The position numbers were made by a program, and so were the translations under genes. A DNA stretch of 29,142 bases from an uncultured bacterium (GTDB taxonomy: Bacteria > Cyanobacteriota > Vampirovibrionia > Gastranaerophilales > Gastranaerophilaceae): contig CASGAK010000092.1 of assembly GCA_949299435.1 (NCBI GenBank), forward strand, positions 1 to 29,142, read 5' to 3'. The first letter of the stretch is position 1; each line of letters starts with the position of its first letter. The notes under the pieces are model-generated. The model was given only the letters and a program-made list of their open reading frames with translations, did no database searches and had not been told where the DNA came from. Positions 1-7,876 of the stretch are shown one piece after another.

Positions 1-834
1 CCTTAATATGCTCTTTGACGGCCCGATTGAAAAAGATGTTGAAATATCTATAATTTTCTTTGCATAATAATAACAAGATACTATACCTTTTGAAAACAAC
101 ACAAGAAAATTATTCAGCACCAAATTAAACATAATTCCATAAAAAGCATGACCGCTAGCGATTTCAAAACTGTTTTTAATAAATTTAGGCATCGTTTGAT
201 GCCAGAACTGAAATTGAAACGGAATGAGTTTTTTTGATATATAAACAGTCCCGAAAATTGCCACAATAACCGATGCTATAGCTTGTGCAACCGCTAAATA
301 TGTAACGTTTTTACTGCCTAAATATAAAAGTACTATTTGAGCACAAACAACCGCTGCGTTCGGAATCGTATTTAATATATAAGGAATTGCAAATCGCATT
401 TCTGCATTCAAAATAGCTTCATTTATAGAAATTATCGGATAAAAAATTAATATAGCCGTAGACACAAATAATAATTTCTTTAAAACATACAATCTTTCTA
501 AATCTATACTCATTACAAATAAATGAATTATCTGATTTAAAAACAAATAGAATATTAAAAACGAAAATACCCCGAAAATAAAAGCAAAAAACAAAGAACT
601 GTTATAAAATTTATTAGCTGATTCTTTTGATTTAACTTTTTCATCATTATAAAAATGAATAAACTGTATAATCAGCATATTTTGTATTCCCTGAAGCGAT
701 ATTAAAATAGAAGTTGCGAGCAAATAAGCATCACTTTGAACAGACACTCCGAATACTCGCATTAATAACGCTGTATTTAATATCCCGACAATTATTTGAA
801 TACCTACCAAAAAATTATATTTTATATTAAACAT
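1..834 (-). CDS. MurJ/Wzx-type lipid-linked oligosaccharide flippase, C-terminus outside window
   Basis: An open frame runs from ATG at 834 to the window edge with no stop, giving 278 residues of a longer protein (family members usually have 430-520). An AGGA ribosome site lies about ten bases before the ATG. The N-terminus carries the family-typical stretch FGVSVQSDAYLLA, in which a small loop and SDA precede the second helix of MurJ/MviN-type MOP flippases. The rest is a series of hydrophobic helices separated by short basic loops, including a run rich in I, F and L around residues 80-110. Such proteins flip undecaprenyl-linked saccharides across the inner membrane. Divergent placement beside a Wzz-type gene suggests a surface-polysaccharide flippase rather than the peptidoglycan one, but this is inference. 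Confidence 0.75.
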   Translation of the reverse strand, partial: MFNIKYNFLVGIQIIVGILNTALLMRVFGVSVQSDAYLLATSILISLQGIQNMLIIQFIHFYNDEKVKSKESANKFYNSSLFFAFIFGVFSFLIFYLFLNQIIHLFVMSIDLERLYVLKKLLFVSTAILIFYPIISINEAILNAEMRFAIPYILNTIPNAAVVCAQIVLLYLGSKNVTYLAVAQAIASVIVAIFGTVYISKKLIPFQFQFWHQTMPKFIKNSFEIASGHAFYGIMFNLVLNNFLVLFSKGIVSCYYYAKKIIDISTSFSIGPSKSILR

Positions 835-903
835 ACAATAATTTTCCTGTTTAAAATATTAGCATAAAAATGAATTTATTATTAATAAAACTTGAATTAA
901 AAA

Positions 904-932
904 TTGCTATTTTTTCATTTTTATCATAGTAT
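904..932 (+). promoter_or_regulatory. Putative sigma-70-type promoter of the Wzz-type gene
   Basis: TTGCTA at 904-909 and TAGTAT at 927-932 are separated by 17 bases. The predicted transcription start is about 20 bases before the ATG, and AGGAG at 950-954 provides a ribosome site. Matches to consensus are moderate in a very AT-rich region. Confidence 0.4.
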
Positions 933-959
933 TAGATAAATATTTATATAGGAGATTTT

Positions 960-2324
960 ATGCAACAGACAGTCTATATTCCACAAGAAGAACTTGATGA
1001 TGAATTAACAATAGATTTTAAAAAAATAGTTTTTGCAATATGGAACAGAAAGTTTTTAATTATACAAGTATTCATTTGTATTTTAATTTTATTTATCTGC
1101 ATGACATTCATATCTGCTAAAAAATATACAGTAACATCAGACCTATACATAAATAAAGCAAACAGCTCGAATATGATGGAAGTAAACCCTTATGCAATCG
1201 AAGAACTAGGTGCCGGTGGGGGCATGGCAGCACTAATGTCTGGTGGGGGAGGTCTTACCAATGAACTTGAATTAATGCAATCTCCATTAGTAATTGATAA
1301 AGTTATCAGAGAAAACAATCTTGTATATAAGAAAAAATGGGGAATAATCCCTAACAAAAAAGAAGGTGAATATTTATCTACCCAAGCATTTTTAGGTAAA
1401 GGTAAAAATCCGACTTTTGAAAATAAAAAAGGTACTAATGTAATCTCAATTGAATACAAAAGCAAAAATCCTGAACTTGCCTATAATGTAGTAAATTCTA
1501 TCATTAAAAATTACATTGCCTTACATAAAGAATTGAACGCTGAAAAATCAAAATCTGATAAAAAAGTTATTGAAACAGAATACAATAAAGCGAAATCAGC
1601 CTTAAACAAAAAAGTAAATACGATAAGCGGTCTTCCAGAGCAAGCGATGGTAAGTACCGGTAATCTTACAGCTATGAGTGCCTTTTCAAGTTCAGCTCAA
1701 CAAGCTATGTCTACAATTAAAGGTCAGGTAGTAGCAGGGGAAAAGTCAAGAATCGCAGTAACAGAAGAAGCCGCTAAAGTCGCAGCACTTTCTTCAAAAC
1801 TTGAATGGGCTAAAATGGTCGAAGAAATGTCAGATTCCTCAAAAGTTTTGGTACTAAAAGAGCCTAAAAAATTAAGAGATTTTGAATATTCCTCCCCTAA
1901 ACTTTTAATTAACATTATGCTAGGCATTGTATTTGGGGCTATTGCTGCTTTATTTGCTGTAATAATAGCTGAAAATACAGATAAAAGACTCTCTTATTCC
2001 ATGCTTGGAGAAAATATTATTTATAATATAGAAAATGATTTTTCTGATTTAAAACTTTTACTCTTAGCAAATCAAGATAAGAAAATTGCAATAGTAAGTT
2101 TTGAAAATATTCCAAATGAAATCCTTGAGCAGCTAAAAAACTATCGTAACATTTCACTTATAAAAGCTGATATTTCCAATGAATTTGTACAGGATATAAA
2201 ACCCAACGAAGAAATTTTAATTTTTTCAACAATAGGTAAAACGAATTCTAAATTCTACAAACAAATTAAGACCATGCTAAATGAAATGCACAAAAAAATC
2301 ACCTTGGAATGTCTGATTAAATAA
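960..2324 (+). CDS. Wzz/GumC-type polysaccharide chain-length protein with degenerate cytoplasmic C-terminal domain
   Basis: The 454-residue protein has the layout of a polysaccharide co-polymerase: a short cytoplasmic N-terminus, a membrane helix at about 31-51, a periplasmic region with helical, Lys/Glu-rich character, and a second helix at about 314-337 preceded by the family-typical Pro (SSP, 311-313). A glycine-rich insert (about 84-98, with GGG and GGGG runs) lies in the periplasmic part. Unlike a simple Wzz, about 110 residues follow the second helix. They alternate predicted strands and helices (KKIAIVSF, EILIFSTIGKT) much like a bacterial tyrosine kinase fold, but no Walker A P-loop and no terminal tyrosine cluster is visible. 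It probably sets chain length together with the Wza-like protein encoded at 8739-11201. AGGAG at 950-954 supports the start. Confidence 0.8.
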   Translation: MQQTVYIPQEELDDELTIDFKKIVFAIWNRKFLIIQVFICILILFICMTFISAKKYTVTSDLYINKANSSNMMEVNPYAIEELGAGGGMAALMSGGGGLTNELELMQSPLVIDKVIRENNLVYKKKWGIIPNKKEGEYLSTQAFLGKGKNPTFENKKGTNVISIEYKSKNPELAYNVVNSIIKNYIALHKELNAEKSKSDKKVIETEYNKAKSALNKKVNTISGLPEQAMVSTGNLTAMSAFSSSAQQAMSTIKGQVVAGEKSRIAVTEEAAKVAALSSKLEWAKMVEEMSDSSKVLVLKEPKKLRDFEYSSPKLLINIMLGIVFGAIAALFAVIIAENTDKRLSYSMLGENIIYNIENDFSDLKLLLLANQDKKIAIVSFENIPNEILEQLKNYRNISLIKADISNEFVQDIKPNEEILIFSTIGKTNSKFYKQIKTMLNEMHKKITLECLIK

Positions 2325-2345
2325 ATCATTTAAATATAATTAAAT

Positions 2346-2385
2346 AAATAGTGATTTTACAAAATTTTGTAAAATCACTATTTTT
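2346..2385 (+). terminator. Rho-independent terminator, 19-base arms
   Basis: A perfect 38-base inverted repeat occupies 2346-2383 (arms 2346-2364 and 2365-2383) and runs into five T bases at 2381-2385. It sits 21 bases after the Wzz-type stop and separates that gene from the next operon. The arms are AT-rich apart from GTG/CAC, and the A tract on the other side could allow activity in both directions. Confidence 0.75.
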
Positions 2386-2430
2386 ATAGCTAAAACATTA
2401 TAAAAATTTACATATAAAAAAAATACCGCA

Positions 2431-2452
2431 TGATATAATAATTCTAAGAATT
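2431..2452 (+). promoter_or_regulatory. Extended -10 promoter of the HAD / CMP-sugar synthetase / aldolase operon
   Basis: TGATATAAT at 2431-2439 is an extended -10 element (TGn plus perfect TATAAT). No good -35 is visible at the usual distance, which is common for extended -10 promoters. A short inverted repeat, AATTC-TAA-GAATT (2440-2452), lies across the expected transcription start and could be a weak operator. Confidence 0.5.
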
Positions 2453-2469
2453 GGAATGAGAGAAAAGAC

Positions 2470-3213
2470 ATGAAAAATAAAATTATCTTTTTAGACTTTG
2501 ACGGAGTGCTGTTTGACAGTGCAAAGGAATCTTATCTACTTGCAAGATATGTATTTGACAGTATCAGTCCCTTCAATCCGATAGATAATATTGATTATGC
2601 AAAGTACATGGAAAACAGATATCTGGTATCAAATTCTTGGCAATATTACTATCTTATGCTGCTGCTTAGAGATATTTCTGTAAAAGATAGTACAGAACTA
2701 AAAGAAAAATACCTACAACTAATTAGTAACAGAGATATTAATGCTGATAATGAATTTGACAAAAAATTTCAAGGTATGCGAAAGACACTAATAAATGAAC
2801 ATTATGAATTTTGGAAAAGCCTTGAAATGCCTTTTCCGTTTTTTCACGAACTAAAAAAATTAAATATCACCAAAAACATTATAATTGTATCGACAAAAAA
2901 TAAAGAAGCTATAATCAAAAAGTGTAAAGAATATGATTTCCACCTTATTGATGATAATATAATAGGTAAAGAAATTCTCAAAGGATACAAATCAAAACAT
3001 GAATTCATAGAGAAATTCATGAAAGAAAACAGCATTAACAAAGCCATTTTTGTGGAAGATAATGAAGATAATTTAAATTCCTGCAGAAACATTTCAAATT
3101 TAAAATTATGCTTAGCCAAATGGGGCTATGTATCACCGAATGCAAAAGGACAAAGTGAAGAAGATATAATTAAATTAATACAAGAGGAAATAATATGTAC
3201 AACAACAAAGTAA
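2470..3213 (+). CDS. HAD-superfamily phosphatase
   Basis: This 247-residue protein has the HAD core. Motif I is DFDGVL at 9-14 (nucleophile D9, acid/base D11), motif II is IIVST ending in S141-T142, a candidate motif III lysine lies near 174-176, and motif IV is FVEDNEDN (E196, D197, D200). A helical cap of about 110 residues lies between motifs I and II, so it is a C1-capped enzyme acting on a small metabolite. It is the first gene of a tight operon and overlaps the CMP-sugar synthetase-like gene by 19 bases. A likely role is dephosphorylation of a keto-sugar-acid phosphate before activation, by analogy with KdsC before KdsB. The substrate is inferred from context only. A phosphoglycolate-phosphatase-like repair role is an alternative. 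Confidence 0.8.
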   Translation: MKNKIIFLDFDGVLFDSAKESYLLARYVFDSISPFNPIDNIDYAKYMENRYLVSNSWQYYYLMLLLRDISVKDSTELKEKYLQLISNRDINADNEFDKKFQGMRKTLINEHYEFWKSLEMPFPFFHELKKLNITKNIIIVSTKNKEAIIKKCKEYDFHLIDDNIIGKEILKGYKSKHEFIEKFMKENSINKAIFVEDNEDNLNSCRNISNLKLCLAKWGYVSPNAKGQSEEDIIKLIQEEIICTTTK

Positions 3214-3866
3214 TAAAAGCAATTATACCGGTAAGAGGGGGCTCACAAAGAGTAAAGAATAAAAACATTCGTCCATTTGCAGGAAGCAGCCTGCTGGAAA
3301 TTAAAATCAAACAACTTCAAAAAATAAAATCTCTAGACGGAATAATAGTCAATTCCGACAGTGAGGAAATGCTTGATTTAGCAAAAACTCTTGGAGTAGA
3401 GCCTGTTAAAAGAGCTCCCTATTATGCCTCATCAAGTGTATCAATTAATGAAGTGTATGTAGACTTAGCAAACCACTGTGACTCTGATATAATTTTATTC
3501 GCAGATGCAACAAATCCGCTTATTAAAGATGAAACAGTAGAATTAGCAATAAAGACATACTTTGACAATATTGAAAATTACGATTCCTGCAATACAGTAG
3601 ATAAAGTAAAATTATTCATGTGGAAAGACGGGAAACCGCTTAATTATGATGAATCTAACAAGCCCCGAAGCCAAGATTTACCTGAAATTTATTCAATCAA
3701 TGCTGCAATAAATCTTATTGCAAAAGATATAATGATTAAAAACAGATCTTTTATCGGCTATAAGCCTTATTTCTTACCTGTCGAAGGTGTAGAAGGACTT
3801 GATATAGACGATGAGGTCGATTTTGAATTTGCAGAATTTATGTATAAAAAATATAGGATAAATTAA
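3195..3866 (+). CDS. Acylneuraminate/KDO-type cytidylyltransferase (CMP-sugar synthetase family)
   Basis: The 223-residue protein matches the nucleotide-transferase fold of NeuA/KdsB-type enzymes. The CTP-binding motif is VRGGSQRVKNKN (13-24; the family form is ARGGSKxxPxKN), followed by an ADATNPLIK segment (104-112) equivalent to the T/Q-x-x-P-L region. RSQDLPEIYSINAAINL (158-174) corresponds to the NeuA R-Q-x-x-P-x-x-Y-x-x-N-G-A-I stretch, and GLDIDDEVDFEFAE (201-214) carries the metal-binding aspartates. Length fits NeuA (about 220-230). The expected reaction is CTP plus a 2-keto-3-deoxy sugar acid to CMP-sugar. The start overlaps the upstream gene and is preceded by AGAGGA. The exact sugar cannot be read from sequence, and no NeuB, NeuC or KdsA is present in the window. 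Confidence 0.85.
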   Translation: MYNNKVIKAIIPVRGGSQRVKNKNIRPFAGSSLLEIKIKQLQKIKSLDGIIVNSDSEEMLDLAKTLGVEPVKRAPYYASSSVSINEVYVDLANHCDSDIILFADATNPLIKDETVELAIKTYFDNIENYDSCNTVDKVKLFMWKDGKPLNYDESNKPRSQDLPEIYSINAAINLIAKDIMIKNRSFIGYKPYFLPVEGVEGLDIDDEVDFEFAEFMYKKYRIN

Positions 3867-3869
3867 ATT

Positions 3870-5462
3870 ATGACAAATATAAAAATACTTGATTGCACCC
3901 TTAGAGATGGGGGATATGTAAATAATTGGGATTTCAATCATAAATGTGCCCGCCAAATTATAAATAACCTTATAAAAGCAAAAGTTGATTATATCGAATG
4001 CGGATTTTTAAAGGATTGTGAATACACTCCTGAAAAAACACTTTTCAATGAAATTGATGAAATAAATAATTTATGTCCCCAAAAGGAGAACTCTAATACA
4101 AAAATTGTAGCTATGAGTATATTTGGACAATTTTCTGAGAATAAATTAATTCCCAAAAACGATAACATAGCCTTAGATGCTATTAGGGTAACCTTCAAAA
4201 AACACGAAATTGAAGAAGTATTCAAGTATTTTGAAAAAATAAAGCAAAAAGGCTATGAAGTATTTGTAAACCCAACAAATATTGACACCTATTCCGATAA
4301 TGAGCTGTTATCACTTATATCAAAGATAAACAAATTAGCTCCTTACGGATTTTCAATTGTAGATACAAAAGGCATTTTGAAAGAAAATGACATTTTAAGA
4401 CTATTTTACTTAATTGATAATAACCTATCCAAAGATATAACTCTTTGTTTCCATTCTCATAACAATTTACAGCTGTCGTTTTCAAATGCACAACAATTAT
4501 TAAAAGTATGTAAATATAGAAAACTGATAATAGATTCTACAGTATTCGGCATGGGCCGAGGTGCAGGGAACCTTTGTACGGAACTAATTACCCAATATCT
4601 AAATGACAATTATGATACAAACTACGACATCATACCGATTTTGAAAATAGTCGATGAGCAAATAAACCCTATTTTTGCACGCACACCTTGGGGGTATTCA
4701 GTCCCCTACTATTTAGCAGCAACAAATCACTGTCACCCGAATTATGCCAAGTACCTTGTGGACAAACAAACCGTACCTGTCGAAATAATTAATAAACTTT
4801 TGGAAACAATTCCTGACGATAAAAAGTCAACCTTTGATATCAACTTGATAAAACAAATATATTTGGACAAATTTTCACATGCAATTGATGACAGTGCGAC
4901 TGTGGAATATCTTGAAAAAGTTCTGAAATCTCGAGAAATTTTAATTCTCGCCCCGGGAAAATCTTTGAAAGATGAAAAAGAAAAAATTGATGAATACATA
5001 TCCCAAAAATCACCGTTTATAATATCATTAAACTTTGTCCCTGAAAATTACAATGAAAACATGGTATTTGTGACAAACATTAAACGTTTTTCAAATTTAG
5101 AAAAATGCACCTCACAACTTATTGTATCCTCTAATATAGAAAATATCCCAAAAAATTCACTCGTATTAAACTACTCATCATATCTAAACAATTCCAAAAT
5201 GTTTGATAATGTAGCTTTAATATTATTAAAACTTTTCACAAAGATAGGGATAAAATCATTAGCGATAGCAGGTCTTGACGGATTCAGCCCTGTCGCTGCA
5301 GAAAATTACGTGTCAGAAGATTTAATAAATAATGCAAAATTAAGTGAATTTGATGAGCGTAATAAAATAATGTCAGAAGAACTTGAAAAATTCTCAAATC
5401 AAATCGACATTCATTTTGTTACAAAAACCTTATACAAAATCAAAGAAAGAGCCCTTCTATAA
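3870..5462 (+). CDS. DRE-TIM (HMGL-like) aldolase with C-terminal unassigned domain
   Basis: Residues 1 to about 310 form an HMGL-like TIM barrel related to 4-hydroxy-2-oxovalerate aldolases. LDCTLRDGGYVNNW (7-20) has the metal ligand D13 and catalytic R12, FHSHNNL (194-200) gives the HxH metal ligands, and FGMGRGAGN (226-234) is the glycine-rich strand. These enzymes make or cleave a C-C bond next to a pyruvate-type enolate. Residues about 355-530 form a second alpha/beta domain starting ILILAPGKSL and containing FIISLN and LAIAGLDGF. This resembles the Rossmann-like DUF115/MptE-type domains found in surface-glycan loci, though I am unsure. The gene starts three bases after the cytidylyltransferase stop, with AGGATA as ribosome site, so the two are co-translated. 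A role in building the carbon skeleton of a keto sugar acid is inferred. Confidence 0.75.
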   Translation: MTNIKILDCTLRDGGYVNNWDFNHKCARQIINNLIKAKVDYIECGFLKDCEYTPEKTLFNEIDEINNLCPQKENSNTKIVAMSIFGQFSENKLIPKNDNIALDAIRVTFKKHEIEEVFKYFEKIKQKGYEVFVNPTNIDTYSDNELLSLISKINKLAPYGFSIVDTKGILKENDILRLFYLIDNNLSKDITLCFHSHNNLQLSFSNAQQLLKVCKYRKLIIDSTVFGMGRGAGNLCTELITQYLNDNYDTNYDIIPILKIVDEQINPIFARTPWGYSVPYYLAATNHCHPNYAKYLVDKQTVPVEIINKLLETIPDDKKSTFDINLIKQIYLDKFSHAIDDSATVEYLEKVLKSREILILAPGKSLKDEKEKIDEYISQKSPFIISLNFVPENYNENMVFVTNIKRFSNLEKCTSQLIVSSNIENIPKNSLVLNYSSYLNNSKMFDNVALILLKLFTKIGIKSLAIAGLDGFSPVAAENYVSEDLINNAKLSEFDERNKIMSEELEKFSNQIDIHFVTKTLYKIKERALL

Positions 5463-5594
5463 AAGCAAGTTTAAAAAAAAAAAAACCGACCGACAATATT
5501 TATAACCAGCTTTCACAGACACAATATCGCTGTGCAGTTCAATATACTTTATAAAATTCCAATCCCATTACTTATCCAGGTTTTTGGGACAAAT

Positions 5595-6245
5595 TTATGT
5601 AAGTATTTTGGATATTTTAAGCATAAATTCAATCAATAAATTTTCAACCATCTTTGTAGCAGGCACATATATACTTATAAGCAGCAATCCTAAAATATAA
5701 GCCCCCAATACATCAGTCGGATTGTGTACTCCTATCCAAATTCTGCTTAATCCTACAAACAGAATCCAAAAAACGGCAATTATTTCCCCAATGATTTTAA
5801 ACTTTTTATTTTTACAATATTTATACAAAAAATAAATCACCATTCCCCAAAGGCAAAAAGTCACAAGACTATGACTTGATACGAAACTAAAACTGTCAGG
5901 GTGAATTGATGTAATTTGCAATTCCATAGGCGGTCTTGGTCTTTTTACAATCGGTTTAATTATACAATTTAATAAGAAAGTAATTAAAGGCACAGACCAA
6001 AGACAAATTAAATCAGCATATAATTTTTTCTTTACAAAAAATACTCCAAACCCGATAAGTGGAATTGCAATCATAATTGAATATAAAATACAATCAGGCA
6101 TCATAGGTACTGCAAGCGGTACAGAAGAAAGTTTTTGCTGGACAAGTATGATTAAACTCCTGTCCCATTCACTAATTATGGGACAAGAGCTTATCAAAAT
6201 TAATAAAACTAAAAATATAATTAATAAAAAATATATTTTTTTCAT
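5595..6245 (-). CDS. PAP2-family membrane phosphatase
   Basis: The 216-residue integral membrane protein has all three PAP2 phosphatase motifs: KPIVKRPRP (K97, R104, P105), SSHS (123-126, H125) and SRxxxxxH followed by D (S167, R168, H174, D178). About six membrane helices surround them. Family members hydrolyse lipid phosphates such as phosphatidate, phosphatidylglycerol phosphate or undecaprenyl diphosphate at the membrane face. The frame is open upstream to 6353, but ATG at 6245 begins a normal hydrophobic helix and lies one base after the stop of the radical SAM gene, so this start by translational coupling is preferred. No strong ribosome site precedes it. The shared transcript with the radical SAM gene hints at a joint lipid role. 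The substrate is not determinable. Confidence 0.85.
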   Translation of the reverse strand: MKKIYFLLIIFLVLLILISSCPIISEWDRSLIILVQQKLSSVPLAVPMMPDCILYSIMIAIPLIGFGVFFVKKKLYADLICLWSVPLITFLLNCIIKPIVKRPRPPMELQITSIHPDSFSFVSSHSLVTFCLWGMVIYFLYKYCKNKKFKIIGEIIAVFWILFVGLSRIWIGVHNPTDVLGAYILGLLLISIYVPATKMVENLLIEFMLKISKILT

Positions 6246-6246
6246 T

Positions 6247-7773
6247 CTACTTAGCACAACATGCACATTTACCATCGCATTTATGCTCATTAGAAGGTAC
6301 AGGACGTTCTTTAGAGCAGAAATGATCCCTATCAATATAATATTCATCCTCAAGCGGGAAAATTGTCATCCAAAGATTTTCTCTCCAATCTTTATCAAGA
6401 ATTTCTTTTACATCTTTGGAATATTTATCAATTTGGGAGGTAATTTTCGGATCAGTCAAGTAAGCTGCGGCATTTTCATGGGTTTCATACGGCTTAAATT
6501 CCTCATAATATTTTCTAAGCACTTCAGGTCTGTCCACAATCATACAAGGTCTGAGCATATTACCGTCTTCATAAGGAATACCGTTTCTTATCGCACTCAT
6601 AAACGGAGATGCAAGAGCTTCGGTTAAAGTACAATCTTTCAGGTTATGCGTAGCTAAATGCACAAAAGTACAAGGCTCTACGTCCCCTCTCGGATTTACA
6701 TGGACATATTGTCTTCCCCCTGCAATACACCCCATCATTTCAGGTCCATCACCCCAAAAATCAACTGTCATCATAGGAAGTGTATTTCTTGCATTATATA
6801 CAGCTTTTAAGATTTTTTGTCTTTGTTCCGCATTAGGCACCATACTTACATCAGGGCTGTCCCCAACTGGAACATAATGGAAAAACCAAGCCCAAAGTAC
6901 ACCTTTGTCAGATAACATTTTCATAAACTCGTCAGATGTAACTTCATCACAATTTTGACTTGTTGCGGTGATACTGGCTCCGAAGAAAATTCCTGCCTTT
7001 TTAAGCATATCCATTTTCTGCATAACCATATCAAAGCAGCCTTCACCTCTTATGGCGTCAGTATTTTCTTTCAATCCGCCAATTGAGAACATCGGCTGGA
7101 CATTACCGAGTTTTTTCAATTTTTCAACAGTTTTTTCAGTAATCAAAGAACCGTTAGTGAATGTTATAAAAGTACAATCACTAAATTCTTCAGCCAATTC
7201 CAAAAATTCTTTTCTAGCAAAAGGCTCCCCGCCGACAACTGGAATTATGTGAATTCCCATAACATCACGAGCTTCTTTAAAAATTTCTCTCCATTTTTCT
7301 TTTGTCAAATCTTCTTTTACATCATATTCATGAGCCCAGCAGCCTTTGCAGTTGAAATTACAACGCTTTGTAATACTTGCAAGCAGTACCGTCGGAGGGA
7401 AAAATCCGTTTTTCTCATTAAACAATGAACGTTTTCTTAAATTGTCACCGTAATAGCCGTTTACAAAGAAGTTTTTAACCCATTTATTTCTGCAATTAGG
7501 ATCCAATTCGGTAAGAATTTTTTTCCACCAATATAAATGCGGATGCTCTGATTTAAACAGCCATTGCATTCTTCTTGCGTGATTTATCCCGCCTTTTGAG
7601 CCGGAAATCTTCTCAAAAATCTTCGCTAAATTGATAAGTTTCTCTTTACTGAAATTATGACCTAAATAGTTTAATAACATATCAATAGCAAAGTCATTAA
7701 TTTTTAATTTTATACTGTCAAATTTTCCCATAGAATTTGACTGCCATACGGTTGATTGTTTTTCTACTCTCAT
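6247..7773 (-). CDS. Radical SAM protein with SPASM-like auxiliary cysteines and Cys-rich tail
   Basis: The 508-residue protein carries the radical SAM cluster motif CNFNCKGC (C138, C142, C145) and the GGEP motif (181-184). Further cysteines at C349, C368, C381 and C410, around GGRQYVHVNPRGDVEPC, look like ligands of auxiliary iron-sulfur clusters. The extreme C-terminus is CDGKCACCAK, a four-cysteine tail. An N-terminal helical extension of about 120 residues precedes the barrel. AAGGAGT at 7782-7788, eight bases from the ATG, firmly supports the start. The downstream PAP2 gene follows within one base. This family is widespread in anaerobes, and I cannot name a reaction. Coupling to a lipid phosphatase and proximity to a lipid kinase suggest lipid or isoprenoid modification, which is inference. 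Confidence 0.85.
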   Translation of the reverse strand: MRVEKQSTVWQSNSMGKFDSIKLKINDFAIDMLLNYLGHNFSKEKLINLAKIFEKISGSKGGINHARRMQWLFKSEHPHLYWWKKILTELDPNCRNKWVKNFFVNGYYGDNLRKRSLFNEKNGFFPPTVLLASITKRCNFNCKGCWAHEYDVKEDLTKEKWREIFKEARDVMGIHIIPVVGGEPFARKEFLELAEEFSDCTFITFTNGSLITEKTVEKLKKLGNVQPMFSIGGLKENTDAIRGEGCFDMVMQKMDMLKKAGIFFGASITATSQNCDEVTSDEFMKMLSDKGVLWAWFFHYVPVGDSPDVSMVPNAEQRQKILKAVYNARNTLPMMTVDFWGDGPEMMGCIAGGRQYVHVNPRGDVEPCTFVHLATHNLKDCTLTEALASPFMSAIRNGIPYEDGNMLRPCMIVDRPEVLRKYYEEFKPYETHENAAAYLTDPKITSQIDKYSKDVKEILDKDWRENLWMTIFPLEDEYYIDRDHFCSKERPVPSNEHKCDGKCACCAK

Positions 7774-7842
7774 TTATAATTACTCCTTATTATGATACGA
7801 TTATATTACAAACAAGAAATATTTTTAATATTTTTACGCTAT

Positions 7843-7870
7843 TGATAACTTATATTAACCATGTAATAAT
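7843..7870 (+). promoter_or_regulatory. Putative promoter of the lipid kinase gene, leaderless
   Basis: TTGATA (7843-7848) and AATAAT (7865-7870) are 16 bases apart. The expected transcription start falls at or near the ATG at 7877, and no Shine-Dalgarno sequence precedes that ATG, so the message may be leaderless. Confidence 0.35.
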
Positions 7871-7876
7871 CGGGCT

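Noticed and set aside
2346..2383. Perfect 38-base palindrome considered as an integration site or operator
   Set aside because: It follows a stop codon closely and continues into T residues, so a terminator explains it; no integrase is near.
5463..5594. Gap after the aldolase gene with 13 A bases (5473-5485) and a CACAG/CTGTG repeat (5514-5518, 5530-5534)
   Set aside because: The stem is only five base pairs, without a T run, so no terminator or RNA gene can be supported.
6246..6353. N-terminal extension of the PAP2 protein by 36 residues
   Set aside because: It would overlap the end of the radical SAM gene, and ATG at 6245 starts a normal membrane helix one base after that gene's stop.
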